Assembly: GCF_009937765.1 (NCBI RefSeq)
Contig: NZ_CP047089.1
Span: 2,292,272 to 2,356,271, forward strand
Direction of reading: 5' to 3'
DNA: 64,000 bases
DNA from: Bacillus pumilus
Lineage (GTDB): Bacteria; Bacillota; Bacilli; Bacillales; Bacillaceae
A model generated the notes under the pieces. It was not told where the DNA came from. It did not search any database and saw nothing but the letters and a program-made list of their open reading frames with translations. Shown here piece after piece: positions 16,153 to 23,597 of the stretch; the first letter of the stretch is position 1, and each line of letters starts with the position of its first letter. Position numbers and translations under genes: made by a program.

Positions 16153-16473
16153 TTAAAAAGCCCCCCAGCTGACGATGTTCACGTAAGGAACATTCACTCT
16201 TAGCTGATTTGTCGCGTTTTTAAAGACCGCTACTGAATCAAAGAGCTGCACAACAACTACGTTTTGAAGGACATCTCCATTGACTAAATGAACGCGTGGC
16301 ACTGGAATGCCAAGTTCAAGCCATGGACGAAGTAATTCTTTAATGTCTGACACACTCTCTTCCTCACTTTCTTCTAATAGACGAAGAAGAAGTAAAATCA
16401 AGATGACTTCAAGTACTCCTTCTGCTTCTAGTAATTCTTCGTTCCAACCATTTAATAATTGATCAAATTCCAT
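16153..16473 (-). CDS. cgeC: Spore maturation protein CgeC
   Basis: 106-residue acidic protein. The N-terminal half is a Leu/Glu-rich amphipathic or membrane-associated helix (about 15-36, LEAEGVLEVILILLLLRLLEE); the C-terminal half (about 58-106) is beta-rich with VHLVNGDVLQNVVVVQLFDSVAVF, resembling the small Sm-like/crust protein folds of CgeA and CotY-associated proteins. Divergent from cgeA and 24 bp ahead of cgeD, as cgeC is in B. subtilis. Structural role in the spore crust is inferred from context. Confidence 0.7.
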   Translation of the reverse strand: MEFDQLLNGWNEELLEAEGVLEVILILLLLRLLEESEEESVSDIKELLRPWLELGIPVPRVHLVNGDVLQNVVVVQLFDSVAVFKNATNQLRVNVPYVNIVSWGAF

Positions 16474-16507
16474 TCATAATCCCTCTCTCTTCACATTTAA
16501 TCTTTAC

Positions 16508-16516
16508 TAGAGTATG
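16508..16516 (-). promoter_or_regulatory. SigK-like -10 element of cgeCD
   Basis: CATACTCTA on the minus strand, an exact CATANNNTA. The -35 AC is not clear. Start codon of cgeC lies about 35 bp downstream. Confidence 0.45.
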
Positions 16517-16613
16517 AGATTCACTTCATTTAGCCTCAGCATTTGAAAACATTTTTAAAAATGTGTGAAGTGATTAAATTTTAAAAAGAACAAGGAATCA
16601 GCGTTCTGCTTAT

Positions 16614-16640
16614 ACAAAAAAAAATAAACGGCATATACAT
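16614..16640 (+). promoter_or_regulatory. SigK-like promoter of cgeAB
   Basis: AC (16614-16615), 16 bp, CATATACAT (16632-16640), one mismatch from CATANNNTA. Arranged back to back with the cgeCD promoter in a 207-bp intergenic region. Confidence 0.45.
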
Positions 16641-16680
16641 AGGGGTGAGTTTGAATTGATGAAGAAAGGATGGGGAAAAA

Positions 16681-17082
16681 ATGAACGACAAGCGTGCCGA
16701 ATTAAAAAAAGAACTATTTAAAGTGTTTTTCAAACCACTTACTCGTGCATTAACAGTTAATCTTGAAGAAGGAGGAGTTCAAATGGAAGAGAAATTGAAT
16801 GATTTATTAAGTGAAGTGGCAGCTGAGGCATCACCTTCAGATTCTGCTACAACACTCGATGTATCTCAGCCAGCAAGATGGATTTTTGCAAGACTTTCAC
16901 CAGGAACTGTCATTAGCATTGTCACTGATTCAGGAGACTTAATCGGGCCAGTTCAATTCGTATCATTCGATGCGTCAACAGGTGTTGTCTTTGTTACACA
17001 AGAAAGCTCAGTCACACCAACAGGCTCTGCAACGACTTTATTAGATGTAGATAAAGTTGAAAGTGTTACGTTCACGTCTTAA
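16681..17082 (+). CDS. cgeA: Spore crust protein CgeA
   Basis: 133-residue protein, the same length as B. subtilis CgeA, the most superficial crust protein and carrier of the surface glycan. Lys/Leu-rich helical N-terminus (1-45), then a beta-rich domain (about 58-133) with [27 protein letters not shown] and several Ser/Thr clusters (TPTGSATT) that could be glycosylated. The ATG at 16681 follows AAAGGA at 10 nt; an internal ATG at 16783 has an even better site (AAGGAGGAG), so a 99-residue form is possible. Co-transcribed with cgeB. Confidence 0.75.
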   Translation: MNDKRAELKKELFKVFFKPLTRALTVNLEEGGVQMEEKLNDLLSEVAAEASPSDSATTLDVSQPARWIFARLSPGTVISIVTDSGDLIGPVQFVSFDASTGVVFVTQESSVTPTGSATTLLDVDKVESVTFTS

Positions 17083-17097
17083 TGTGAGAGGGTCATC

Positions 17098-18060
17098 ATG
17101 AAGCTTCTTTATATCAGCTCTGGCTACGGCGGAATCTATCACATGTTTGATCAATGGGTAGAAGAGAGCTTCATTGATTCCCCCTTTTCATGTGTAAAGA
17201 TTAACCGAGAATCTCTACCCACTCACATGCACAAAATCCGGACATTTTCTCCGGATTTTGTTTTGATGATGATCGGTGATCATGTTCCGAGCGAAGTACT
17301 TCATCAATTCAAACAAGAAAAGATCCCGATCGTTTTGTGGATGACAGAAGATCCTTTTTATACAGATGTGTCAGCTGCTTGTGCACATGATGCGCGGCTC
17401 ATATTAACAATTGATGAAGGAGCTTTGCCATTTTACAAGCAATTGGGCATAGGTGACGCCTACTACTTTCCCATTCCGGCAAATACACGTATTTTTCAAA
17501 AAAACGAATCGTCTGAAAAAATGTGCATCTACGACATTGCACTCATTGGCTATCCTTATCCCAATCGCACGAAAGCCATTGATACACTCTTACAGCAGAA
17601 AAAATGGCGCATTCTCGTAGCAGGTAAGGAATGGCATCGTCATTTAAATAAGTCACGAAGACATGATCGAGATCTCACATTAGTGACCAATTGGCTGAGT
17701 CCTCAGCAAATGGCGGGAATCTATCAACAATCAGCGATTGTTCTTAATCCGCACAGACCAGCTCAATTTGCCTATAACAAAAACAAAGCCATGATTCAAA
17801 ATGTAAGCCTGAACAATAGAGCGTTTGATATCGCTGCAGCGGGAAGCTTTCAATTGACGGATCTACAACCGCCTCCAGCCTTTTCAAGCTTCGCTTTTTA
17901 TAAAGATAAGGACGATATGCTAGAACAGGTTGAATATTATGGATCAAATGCCGTGAAAAGAAAAGCAATCGCACAAAACAATTACGAACAAGTCGTTTCC
18001 TGGAATACATTTGAGTCATTTCCACACAGACTTTATGAAATCGTAAAAAGCGCCCTATGA
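17098..18060 (+). CDS. cgeB: Spore maturation protein CgeB
   Basis: 320-residue protein of the CgeB family (GT-B-like, glycosyltransferase 1 C-terminal domain DUF3880/CgeB). Characteristic are WMTEDPFY (about 80), the nucleotide-sugar region DIALIGYPYPNRT and the C-terminal NNRAFDIAAAGSFQLTD block that replaces the usual EX7E of GT4 enzymes. Works with CgeA in building the outer glycan layer of the spore. ATG follows GAGAGGG; only 15 bp from the cgeA stop, so one operon. Confidence 0.85.
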   Translation: MKLLYISSGYGGIYHMFDQWVEESFIDSPFSCVKINRESLPTHMHKIRTFSPDFVLMMIGDHVPSEVLHQFKQEKIPIVLWMTEDPFYTDVSAACAHDARLILTIDEGALPFYKQLGIGDAYYFPIPANTRIFQKNESSEKMCIYDIALIGYPYPNRTKAIDTLLQQKKWRILVAGKEWHRHLNKSRRHDRDLTLVTNWLSPQQMAGIYQQSAIVLNPHRPAQFAYNKNKAMIQNVSLNNRAFDIAAAGSFQLTDLQPPPAFSSFAFYKDKDDMLEQVEYYGSNAVKRKAIAQNNYEQVVSWNTFESFPHRLYEIVKSAL

Positions 18061-18073
18061 CAGGGCGCTTTTC
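18046..18073. terminator. Terminator of cgeAB
   Basis: AAAGCGCCCT / AGGGCGCTTTT. The cgeB stop codon lies in the loop. Confidence 0.85.
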
Positions 18074-18094
18074 TCGTTGAAATTCATCTTATGC

Positions 18095-18847
18095 CTAACC
18101 CTCCGCATCTCTACGAGCCAATAAGACTTTCTCCGCTTTCTCAAGGTCTTCTTCCTGTTTCACCACAAGTGATTTTTGGGGATCCATAATATACGCTCCA
18201 ACAGATCCTTCTAAAAAGGAATGAATGCATTCTTTTGCATATGGAACATGAAAAGCATACACTGCTCCATTTAAACGACCATACGTATATGGCTGCTCTT
18301 TTTTTGGCATGAAAAAGTAATGATTGTCCTTATATAAAGTGGCTTCATTATTCTCATGCAATGTCCATGTCTCATTTGGGTTTTCTAACGCCTCTGTAAA
18401 AGATGCCATGCAGTCATAACTTCCTTCTACTAAAAGCTCCAAGCACTTCTCTATATCTTCCGGCTGTCTTAAAGGAGACGATGGATGTAAATATAGAACA
18501 ATATCAAATGTCTTCCCCTCACGCTCTAAATAAGCAAGCGCATGTTTCACCGCTATGAGTGACGGTGTTTGTTCTGTTACATGACTGTCTGGCAGTTCAA
18601 TTACATGGGCTCCGTAGTGAGAAGAAATGATTTGCGTATTGACATCCTCTGTAGAGACGATGATTTCATCTAACTCAATCATTTGCAGTAACGGCTGAAT
18701 GGTCCAATAGATGAGCGGCCGCTCCGCCAATACGCGAATGTGTTCATCATGCTGATCGCGCCTGCTTCTAAAAGCTGGTATCAAGGCTAATATACGATTT
18801 CCCCTATACATGTATTCCCTTCTCCCCTCGCGCAAAGCTCTCTTCAT
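18095..18847 (-). CDS. Degenerate CMP-sugar cytidylyltransferase-like protein
   Basis: 250-residue protein with the fold of NeuA/PseF/SpsF cytidylyltransferases: LALIPA near the N-terminus, IIVSTEDVN, LHPSSPLRQPEDI (usually LQPTSPLR), RLNGAVYAF, and EEDLEKAEKVL at the end. Two functional signatures are changed. The CTP-binding IPARGGSK..K loop reads IPAFRSRRDQHDE, without the Arg, Gly pair and Lys. The metal-binding DID-type aspartates before the EEDLEKAE helix read LVVKQ. So it may have lost catalysis or changed chemistry. Start at 18847 (CAGGAG) or at 18811 (AAGGGA); the latter gives the family's usual short N-terminus. Lies between cgeB and spsM. Confidence 0.75.
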   Translation of the reverse strand: MKRALREGRREYMYRGNRILALIPAFRSRRDQHDEHIRVLAERPLIYWTIQPLLQMIELDEIIVSTEDVNTQIISSHYGAHVIELPDSHVTEQTPSLIAVKHALAYLEREGKTFDIVLYLHPSSPLRQPEDIEKCLELLVEGSYDCMASFTEALENPNETWTLHENNEATLYKDNHYFFMPKKEQPYTYGRLNGAVYAFHVPYAKECIHSFLEGSVGAYIMDPQKSLVVKQEEDLEKAEKVLLARRDAEG

Positions 18848-18994
18848 TTTCTCCTGAGCTGATCGCAGTACTGAAGTATTCAGGTCTCTCGTTTTTCTAC
18901 TTATTCTCTTATCTCTCCATATTCTATTAACACGTCAAGCAGATGGTTATAATGTGTTCACCTAATTTATATAGAAAGTGGTTCTTTTCCTCAA

Positions 18995-19021
18995 ACGGAT
19001 ACCACTCTTTCACATATGATG
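18995..19021 (+). promoter_or_regulatory. SigK-like promoter of spsM
   Basis: AC (18995-18996), 16 bp, CATATGATG (19013-19021), one mismatch from CATANNNTA. The layout is the same as upstream of cgeA and yodI. Confidence 0.5.
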
Positions 19022-19054
19022 CAAAGTAGAGAAATGAGAGTTGGGGGATTAGAT

Positions 19055-20083
19055 ATGTCCAAAAAGATAGAAAAGAATTTGAGGGCTTTTTTTCGTGATA
19101 AAACAATATTAGTCACAGGCGGTACAGGTTCAATCGGCCGTCAAATTGTGAAAAAATTAACAGCATGCTTTCCAAAGAAGATTATCGTCTTCAGCAAAGA
19201 TGACAGCAAACAATACATGATGAAAAATGAGTATGCAGATCACCCAGAAGTGGCCTTCGCTTTAGGGGATGTACGAGATGCAAGCCGAGTGAGACAGCTC
19301 GTCAAAGGCGTTGATATCATCTTTCATGCAGCCGCCTTAAAACAAGTACCTACTTGTGAAGACAATCCGTTTGAAGCCGTACAAACAAATATTATCGGCG
19401 GGCAGCACGTCATTGAGGCTGCGATTGAACATGAGGTCAGTCATGTTGTCAATATCTCAACTGACAAAGCAGTGTCTCCGACAAATGCCATGGGTGCAAC
19501 AAAATTAATTTCAGAAAAATTATTTTTCCAAGCAAACGAATGTAATCCGAACCAAAAAACGATGTTTTGCTCTGTGCGTTTTGGCAATGTGCTTGGATCA
19601 AGAGGTTCCGTCATTCCCATCATGCTCCAGCAGTTGTTAAATGAAAAACCTTTGACTGTTACTGATCCTCTTATGACACGTTTTTTTATGTCCATCGAAG
19701 AGGCTGTCTCCCTCACACTTCAAGCAGCCATCATGATGAAAGGCGGAGAAACATTCATTCTCAAGATGGAGTCATTACAGCTTGCTGATCTCTTAAAAGC
19801 GTTTCAAGAATATGCTGATCAAATCAGTGTCGCATCTCCGGAGATTCTCGTTGTCGGGAAAAGACCTGGAGAAAAGCTTCACGAAGAGCTTACATTTCAG
19901 CACGAAGCAGATGCACTATTTGAGCATGAACAATTTTATGCCATTTTGCCAAGGCCCAAACGTCATCCTGACTTTCAAAAAGTCGACTTAACCAATTACA
20001 CATCCAATGAAGCGCCTCTCATTACAAAAGAAAAGCTGTTCCACATCATTGAACAATTACATCACACGCATCATAAAAAATAA
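19055..20083 (+). CDS. spsM: Spore polysaccharide synthesis dehydratase SpsM (intact)
   Basis: 342-residue extended SDR enzyme of the UDP-GlcNAc 4,6-dehydratase (CapD/CapE/FlaA1) family. The NAD(P) motif GGTGSIGR (about 21-28), LGDVRD, and STDKAVSPTNAMGATK (catalytic Asp-Lys, with Met where classical SDRs have Tyr, as in CapE relatives) are present, then RFGNVLGSRGSV and the substrate-binding RPGEKLHEEL. In B. subtilis 168 this gene is split into yodU and ypqP by the SPbeta prophage and rejoined in the mother cell; here it is continuous. ATG at 19055 follows TTGGGGGA. Product feeds the spore-surface glycan. Confidence 0.9.
   Translation: MSKKIEKNLRAFFRDKTILVTGGTGSIGRQIVKKLTACFPKKIIVFSKDDSKQYMMKNEYADHPEVAFALGDVRDASRVRQLVKGVDIIFHAAALKQVPTCEDNPFEAVQTNIIGGQHVIEAAIEHEVSHVVNISTDKAVSPTNAMGATKLISEKLFFQANECNPNQKTMFCSVRFGNVLGSRGSVIPIMLQQLLNEKPLTVTDPLMTRFFMSIEEAVSLTLQAAIMMKGGETFILKMESLQLADLLKAFQEYADQISVASPEILVVGKRPGEKLHEELTFQHEADALFEHEQFYAILPRPKRHPDFQKVDLTNYTSNEAPLITKEKLFHIIEQLHHTHHKK
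19460..19475 (+). other. Counterpart of the SPbeta attB core
   Basis: ACTGACAAAGCAGTGT matches 12 of 16 bases of the SPbeta core as I recall it (ACAGATAAAGCTGTAT) and encodes the same residues Thr-Asp-Lys-Ala-Val of the catalytic motif. Unoccupied here. Confidence 0.55.
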
Positions 20084-20127
20084 AAAATCGTCACATGGAA
20101 GCAGATGCTTTCCATGTGACGATTTTT
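20082..20127. terminator. Bidirectional terminator between spsM and msrB
   Basis: About 18-bp stem AAAAATCGTCACATGGAA / TTCCATGTGACGATTTTT with A- and T-runs on both sides. Confidence 0.9.
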
Positions 20128-20134
20128 CAATAGA

Positions 20135-20566
20135 TCAATCAAATAGATGTTTCAAATCCCCATAGCCTTCTTTTTCAAGATCATCTTTTGGGATAAACTT
20201 CAAAGCGGCTGAGTTAATACAATACCGAAGACCATTTGGTCCAGGTCCATCAGGAAAGACATGGCCTAGATGAGAATCAGCTGTCTTGCTGCGTACCTCT
20301 GTCCGCACCATCCCATGGCTTTTATCCACTTTCTCCGCTACTTCCTCATCTTCAAGCGGCTTTGTGAAACTCGGCCAGCCGCAATGGGCATCAAACTTAT
20401 CTAAAGAAGAAAAAAGCGGCTTGCCTGAGATGATATCGACATAAATGCCTTCTTCTTTATGATCCCAAAATTCATTTTGAAATGGCGGCTCCGTGCCATT
20501 ATTCTGTGTGACTTCGTACTGCATACGGTTTAATTCTTTTAGTCGTTTTTCTTTATCGTTTGTCAT
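20135..20566 (-). CDS. msrB: Peptide methionine (R)-S-oxide reductase MsrB
   Basis: 143-residue repair enzyme that reduces methionine-R-sulfoxide. The SelR/MsrB fold is shown by [46 protein letters not shown] and the catalytic Cys in RYCINSAAL. The two zinc-binding CxxC pairs of some MsrB proteins are absent, as in B. subtilis. Its ATG overlaps the msrA stop by four bases (ATGA), so translation is coupled. Confidence 0.95.
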   Translation of the reverse strand: MTNDKEKRLKELNRMQYEVTQNNGTEPPFQNEFWDHKEEGIYVDIISGKPLFSSLDKFDAHCGWPSFTKPLEDEEVAEKVDKSHGMVRTEVRSKTADSHLGHVFPDGPGPNGLRYCINSAALKFIPKDDLEKEGYGDLKHLFD

Positions 20567-21099
20567 GATTTATCACTCCAATGGGACTCAATAAAACCCG
20601 CTCTGCCAGAACCGACATGATAACGTTCATAATGCATTTTATTCTTTTTATAATAGTGCTGATGATACTCCTCTGCGGGATAAAAAGGAGCAGCATCTAA
20701 AATTTCTGTTACGATTGGCTTTTGGAAGATGCCGCTTTCGTTCAGCTTCTCTTTCGATGCCTCTGCAAGCTTTCTCTGCTCGTCATGATGAACATAGATA
20801 CCTGTGCGGTAGGACTCTCCTCTATCACCAAATTGCCCGCCATCATCTGTTGGGTCTATTTGCTGCCAATACAGTTCTAATAGCTTTTCATATGGGAAAA
20901 CGTCTGGATCAAACGTAATTTGAACCGCTTCTCTATGTCCCGTTGTATTTGTACATACTTCTTCATAGGTCGGTTTCACTGTATGTCCGCCAGTATACCC
21001 TGATTCAACTTTGATAATGCCCGGCTGTTCATCAAAAGGCTTAACCATACACCAGAAACAGCCTCCTGCAAATGTGGCTAATTCTTGTTTTTCAGACAT
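20563..21099 (-). CDS. msrA: Peptide methionine (S)-S-oxide reductase MsrA
   Basis: 178-residue repair enzyme for methionine-S-sulfoxide. Catalytic motif GGCFWC (residues 12-17, nucleophile Cys14), [14 protein letters not shown] and GHREAVQI are intact; the [10 protein letters not shown] region contributes the substrate pocket. ATG follows AAGGGGGC. First gene of msrAB, which in B. subtilis responds to oxidative stress through Spx. The 137-bp divergent region to ypoP is AT-rich. Confidence 0.95.
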   Translation of the reverse strand: MSEKQELATFAGGCFWCMVKPFDEQPGIIKVESGYTGGHTVKPTYEEVCTNTTGHREAVQITFDPDVFPYEKLLELYWQQIDPTDDGGQFGDRGESYRTGIYVHHDEQRKLAEASKEKLNESGIFQKPIVTEILDAAPFYPAEEYHQHYYKKNKMHYERYHVGSGRAGFIESHWSDKS

Positions 21100-21236
21100 A
21101 TTAGTGCCCCCTTCATTTAAAAAATGGTATCATCATATTATAACATGATGAAAAATAATGAAAATGATACGACTTGTATACCTAAATGATCAAAAAGCAT
21201 TTTGTCGTATTTTAAAATATAATGGGGGTTTAATGA

Positions 21237-21668
21237 TTGGAACAAAGAAAAAAAATGATGTATGAAATGGATACCTTACTGAGAACCGTATTTAAGCAGA
21301 TCCGTTATGAGATTAACAGCCTGCTCGAAAACGAATTATCTCGGAATGAATTTCTCATTTTAAATCTGCTTCGTGAGCAAGGGGCAAAAAAAGTAACGGA
21401 ATTTGCGTCCATTTTAGGAGTGTCAGCAAGCCATATCACAGCTGTAACCGACACACTTGTAGAAAAGGGCTGGATCACCCGTATCCGTTCTAAAGAGGAT
21501 CGCCGCATCATCAAAATCCACTTAACCGATAAGGGTAAGGAAATTACTGAGCATTTTGAGAAAAAGAAAACAGAATACTTTATGGAGCGATTTGAATCAT
21601 TCGACGACGAGGAACTAAAAACAATGATCAAATTATTTAAAAAGCTGGATAAAAGTCAAAAGGATTAA
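21237..21668 (+). CDS. ypoP: MarR family transcriptional regulator YpoP
   Basis: 143-residue winged-helix protein. Helix 2-3 and recognition helix segment ILGVSASHITAVTDTLVEKGWI (about 61-82), wing RIRSKEDRRIIKIHLTDKG, then the C-terminal dimerisation helix. Start is TTG with GGGGG upstream. Next to msrA as in B. subtilis. A widely spaced inverted repeat ATACGAC (21169-21175) / GTCGTAT (21203-21209) in the upstream region could serve as its operator. Ligand unknown. Confidence 0.85.
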   Translation: MEQRKKMMYEMDTLLRTVFKQIRYEINSLLENELSRNEFLILNLLREQGAKKVTEFASILGVSASHITAVTDTLVEKGWITRIRSKEDRRIIKIHLTDKGKEITEHFEKKKTEYFMERFESFDDEELKTMIKLFKKLDKSQKD

Positions 21669-21722
21669 GCATAGAATTTAGCGCTCTGGACATGCTACAG
21701 ATAAAAAGAGGTGGAATGAACC

Positions 21723-21983
21723 ATGACGAGCCCTTATCTTTGTCCAAACTGTAAAACGAACAGAACGCGCTTTAATTTGATTGAGCAGCTTTCAGAACCT
21801 GTGAAGCTTGACCCTGCGACCGGAGCAGTTGTTGAAAGATACGAAGGAGAGCAGCTTTCTCCTTTTCACATGAGCTATCAAGGTCCACAAATAAAAGTCC
21901 AGTGCGGTGTTTGTGGCCTCATTGAGGATGAAAAAACGTTCATTAAGCTAGCTGAATATCATCAATATTCTTCTCCTTCTTAA
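21723..21983 (+). CDS. 86-residue protein with two zinc-ribbon knuckles
   Basis: CPNC (residues 7-10) and CGVC (about 63-66) make a likely zinc ribbon with an intervening 50-residue insert rich in Glu and Tyr (ATGAVVERYEGEQLSPFHM). ATG follows AGAGGTGG. Lies between ypoP and a DUF4397 gene, where B. subtilis has other genes. Function not recognised; a nucleic-acid or RNA polymerase-associated role is only a guess. Confidence 0.65.
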   Translation: MTSPYLCPNCKTNRTRFNLIEQLSEPVKLDPATGAVVERYEGEQLSPFHMSYQGPQIKVQCGVCGLIEDEKTFIKLAEYHQYSSPS

Positions 21984-21990
21984 CATGCGG

Positions 21991-22017
21991 GCCTGACGGA
22001 AAACGTCAGGCTTTTTT
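21991..22017 (+). terminator. Terminator
   Basis: GCCTGACG / CGTCAGGC, 5-nt loop, six T. Confidence 0.9.
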
Positions 22018-22103
22018 CTATGTCCCATTTGCCTATACAGATCACCTTTTACATGCATACGCTACAAAAAACACCATCGTATAAGAAAGGAGGGATTGAT
22101 AAC

Positions 22104-22769
22104 ATGCAGCAGCTCTTTTATCATAAATATCCATATCGTCCACTCGCTGCGGGATTCGAGCACCCTCAGAGCAGTCCTGCAAATAAAGCCTTTATTCGGC
22201 TCTTTCACGCTGCCCCAGATCTTAATGAGCTCGCTGTATATGTGAACCGAAATGAGGTCTTGAAAAAAATACCTTACAGCCAATTAACAGCTTATATGGA
22301 GTGGGATGAGGGAATGTATGAGATAGAAGTGTTCAAGCTAGCTACAAAACAAAGAGTTCTTCATTCTCGTATGATAATTAAGCGTGACGAGATTTACACC
22401 TTATGCATCACAGGTGCACATGCAGGTTTTGCGCTACTCACAGAGCGGCAAGACCCTTTGATTCAACATGAGGACCTTTCAGCCCTTACCTTTGTCCATC
22501 TGTCTCCAGACCTTCCTTCCATTGATCTATATGAACGTGATCAAGGGATGCTGGCAAAGGAGCTTCACTATGTAAACGGCACTCACATTCATCATTTCTC
22601 TCCGAATAAATATCATTTTGAATTAAAAGCCGCCGGCACTCAAAGTATATTGCTTGATATTCCAAAAGTTCATCTGCAAGCTAATCGTGCATATCTCATT
22701 CTGCTTCATGGTTTTGCTAACGGAGAGCCAGAGCTTATGGCGAAGGTAGTCTTGTCTCAGCAAATATAA
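22104..22769 (+). CDS. DUF4397 domain protein
   Basis: 222 residues, two tandem copies of the DUF4397 beta-sandwich: copy one IRLFHAAPDLNELAVYVN (about 31-48) and copy two LTFVHLSPDLPSIDLYE (about 135-151). Such domains usually occur in exported or surface proteins, but no signal peptide is evident from the start used here. The ATG at 22104 follows AAAGGAGGG; the longer frame upstream runs through the previous terminator. The opening segment MQQLFYHKYPYRPLA is Tyr/Pro-rich, as in spore coat proteins. Not in the B. subtilis order here. Function unknown. Confidence 0.7.
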   Translation: MQQLFYHKYPYRPLAAGFEHPQSSPANKAFIRLFHAAPDLNELAVYVNRNEVLKKIPYSQLTAYMEWDEGMYEIEVFKLATKQRVLHSRMIIKRDEIYTLCITGAHAGFALLTERQDPLIQHEDLSALTFVHLSPDLPSIDLYERDQGMLAKELHYVNGTHIHHFSPNKYHFELKAAGTQSILLDIPKVHLQANRAYLILLHGFANGEPELMAKVVLSQQI

Positions 22770-22803
22770 AAAAGAGCCTTTTCCATAGAGGAAAGGCTCT
22801 TTT
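22767..22803. terminator. Bidirectional terminator
   Basis: AAAGAGCCTTTTCC / GGAAAGGCTCTTTT between the DUF4397 gene and ypmT; overlaps the ypmT stop. Confidence 0.85.
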
Positions 22804-22999
22804 ACGAGACATCTTCAGCTTTTTCTTGCTTTTGAAAATCAAAAGCAAGAATCATGATACCTAGAAATAATGCACAATAGGCAATATTTAAGTAAAACTG
22901 ATCGATATTTTCTGCTCGTAAATCAGTGGCAGCTGTAATGCCAAAGTATGCAGCAAATAAAAACGACAGTAAACTAAAATATTGATAGACTCGCTTCAT
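22802..22999 (-). CDS. ypmT: Small membrane protein YpmT
   Basis: 65 residues with two hydrophobic helices (about 6-24 and 35-53) and a charged C-terminal tail. Last gene of the ypmQ-ypmR-ypmS-ypmT run, the same order as in B. subtilis. Function unknown. Confidence 0.75.
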   Translation of the reverse strand: MKRVYQYFSLLSFLFAAYFGITAATDLRAENIDQFYLNIAYCALFLGIMILAFDFQKQEKAEDVS

Positions 23000-23021
23000 G
23001 ATTTCACTCCTGACTCACTTT

Positions 23022-23588
23022 CTATTGCTTTGGATGATAATAGGAGAACTCAATTTCATCGTTCTCTAGATCAATTTTGTTCGCTTTCACATACATATCA
23101 TTCGTCAGTGGCATTTCTGAAAGGCGCACTTCAACCGTTTTTTGATCCGGTTTCACATGAACGAATTCTGGCAGTTCATAGAACTGGCCCATGTAGCTTA
23201 GAACAAAACTAACCGGAATGCTTAATTGACCAATTGAAAGACCATCCACTTTCAAAAGCACATCACCATTATCTTCAACAGTTGGCGTAAATGAGACGTT
23301 TGCATCAATCGTCGAAGAGAAAGCTTTAATGGCGCCTGTTACTTTCACATCTTGATCGATCGCCACATGAAAGTCTGGCATATCACTTGACCCTTGATTT
23401 TTCAAATAATCATTGATAAAGCTAGTGAGTGATTCTTTTGAGCTAGATATATTAAAAGAATACTCGCTTTTCAATTCTTTCGTTGAAGCGGATTGACCGC
23501 CTGGCAGCAACATTAAAATACCGCAGGCAAGTACAATCAATAGATTGATTGCAAGTAAAATAAAAAATAAGCTTTTCCACTTTTTCAT
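23022..23588 (-). CDS. ypmS: Membrane-anchored protein YpmS (DUF2140)
   Basis: 188 residues: one N-terminal transmembrane anchor (about 5-29, LFFILLAINLLIVLACGILML) followed by an extracytoplasmic domain of the DUF2140 family with FHVAIDQDVKVTGAIKAF and VLLKVDGLSIGQLSIPVSFVLSYM. The domain has the look of a lipid-binding or SRPBCC-like beta fold. Only 9 bp after ypmR, so co-transcribed. Function unknown. Confidence 0.8.
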   Translation of the reverse strand: MKKWKSLFFILLAINLLIVLACGILMLLPGGQSASTKELKSEYSFNISSSKESLTSFINDYLKNQGSSDMPDFHVAIDQDVKVTGAIKAFSSTIDANVSFTPTVEDNGDVLLKVDGLSIGQLSIPVSFVLSYMGQFYELPEFVHVKPDQKTVEVRLSEMPLTNDMYVKANKIDLENDEIEFSYYHPKQ

Positions 23589-23597
23589 ACGTTCACC

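Noticed and set aside
19055..20083. Possible prophage remnant in spsM
   Set aside because: The gene is uninterrupted, with no phage gene, recombinase or att duplication in or near it.
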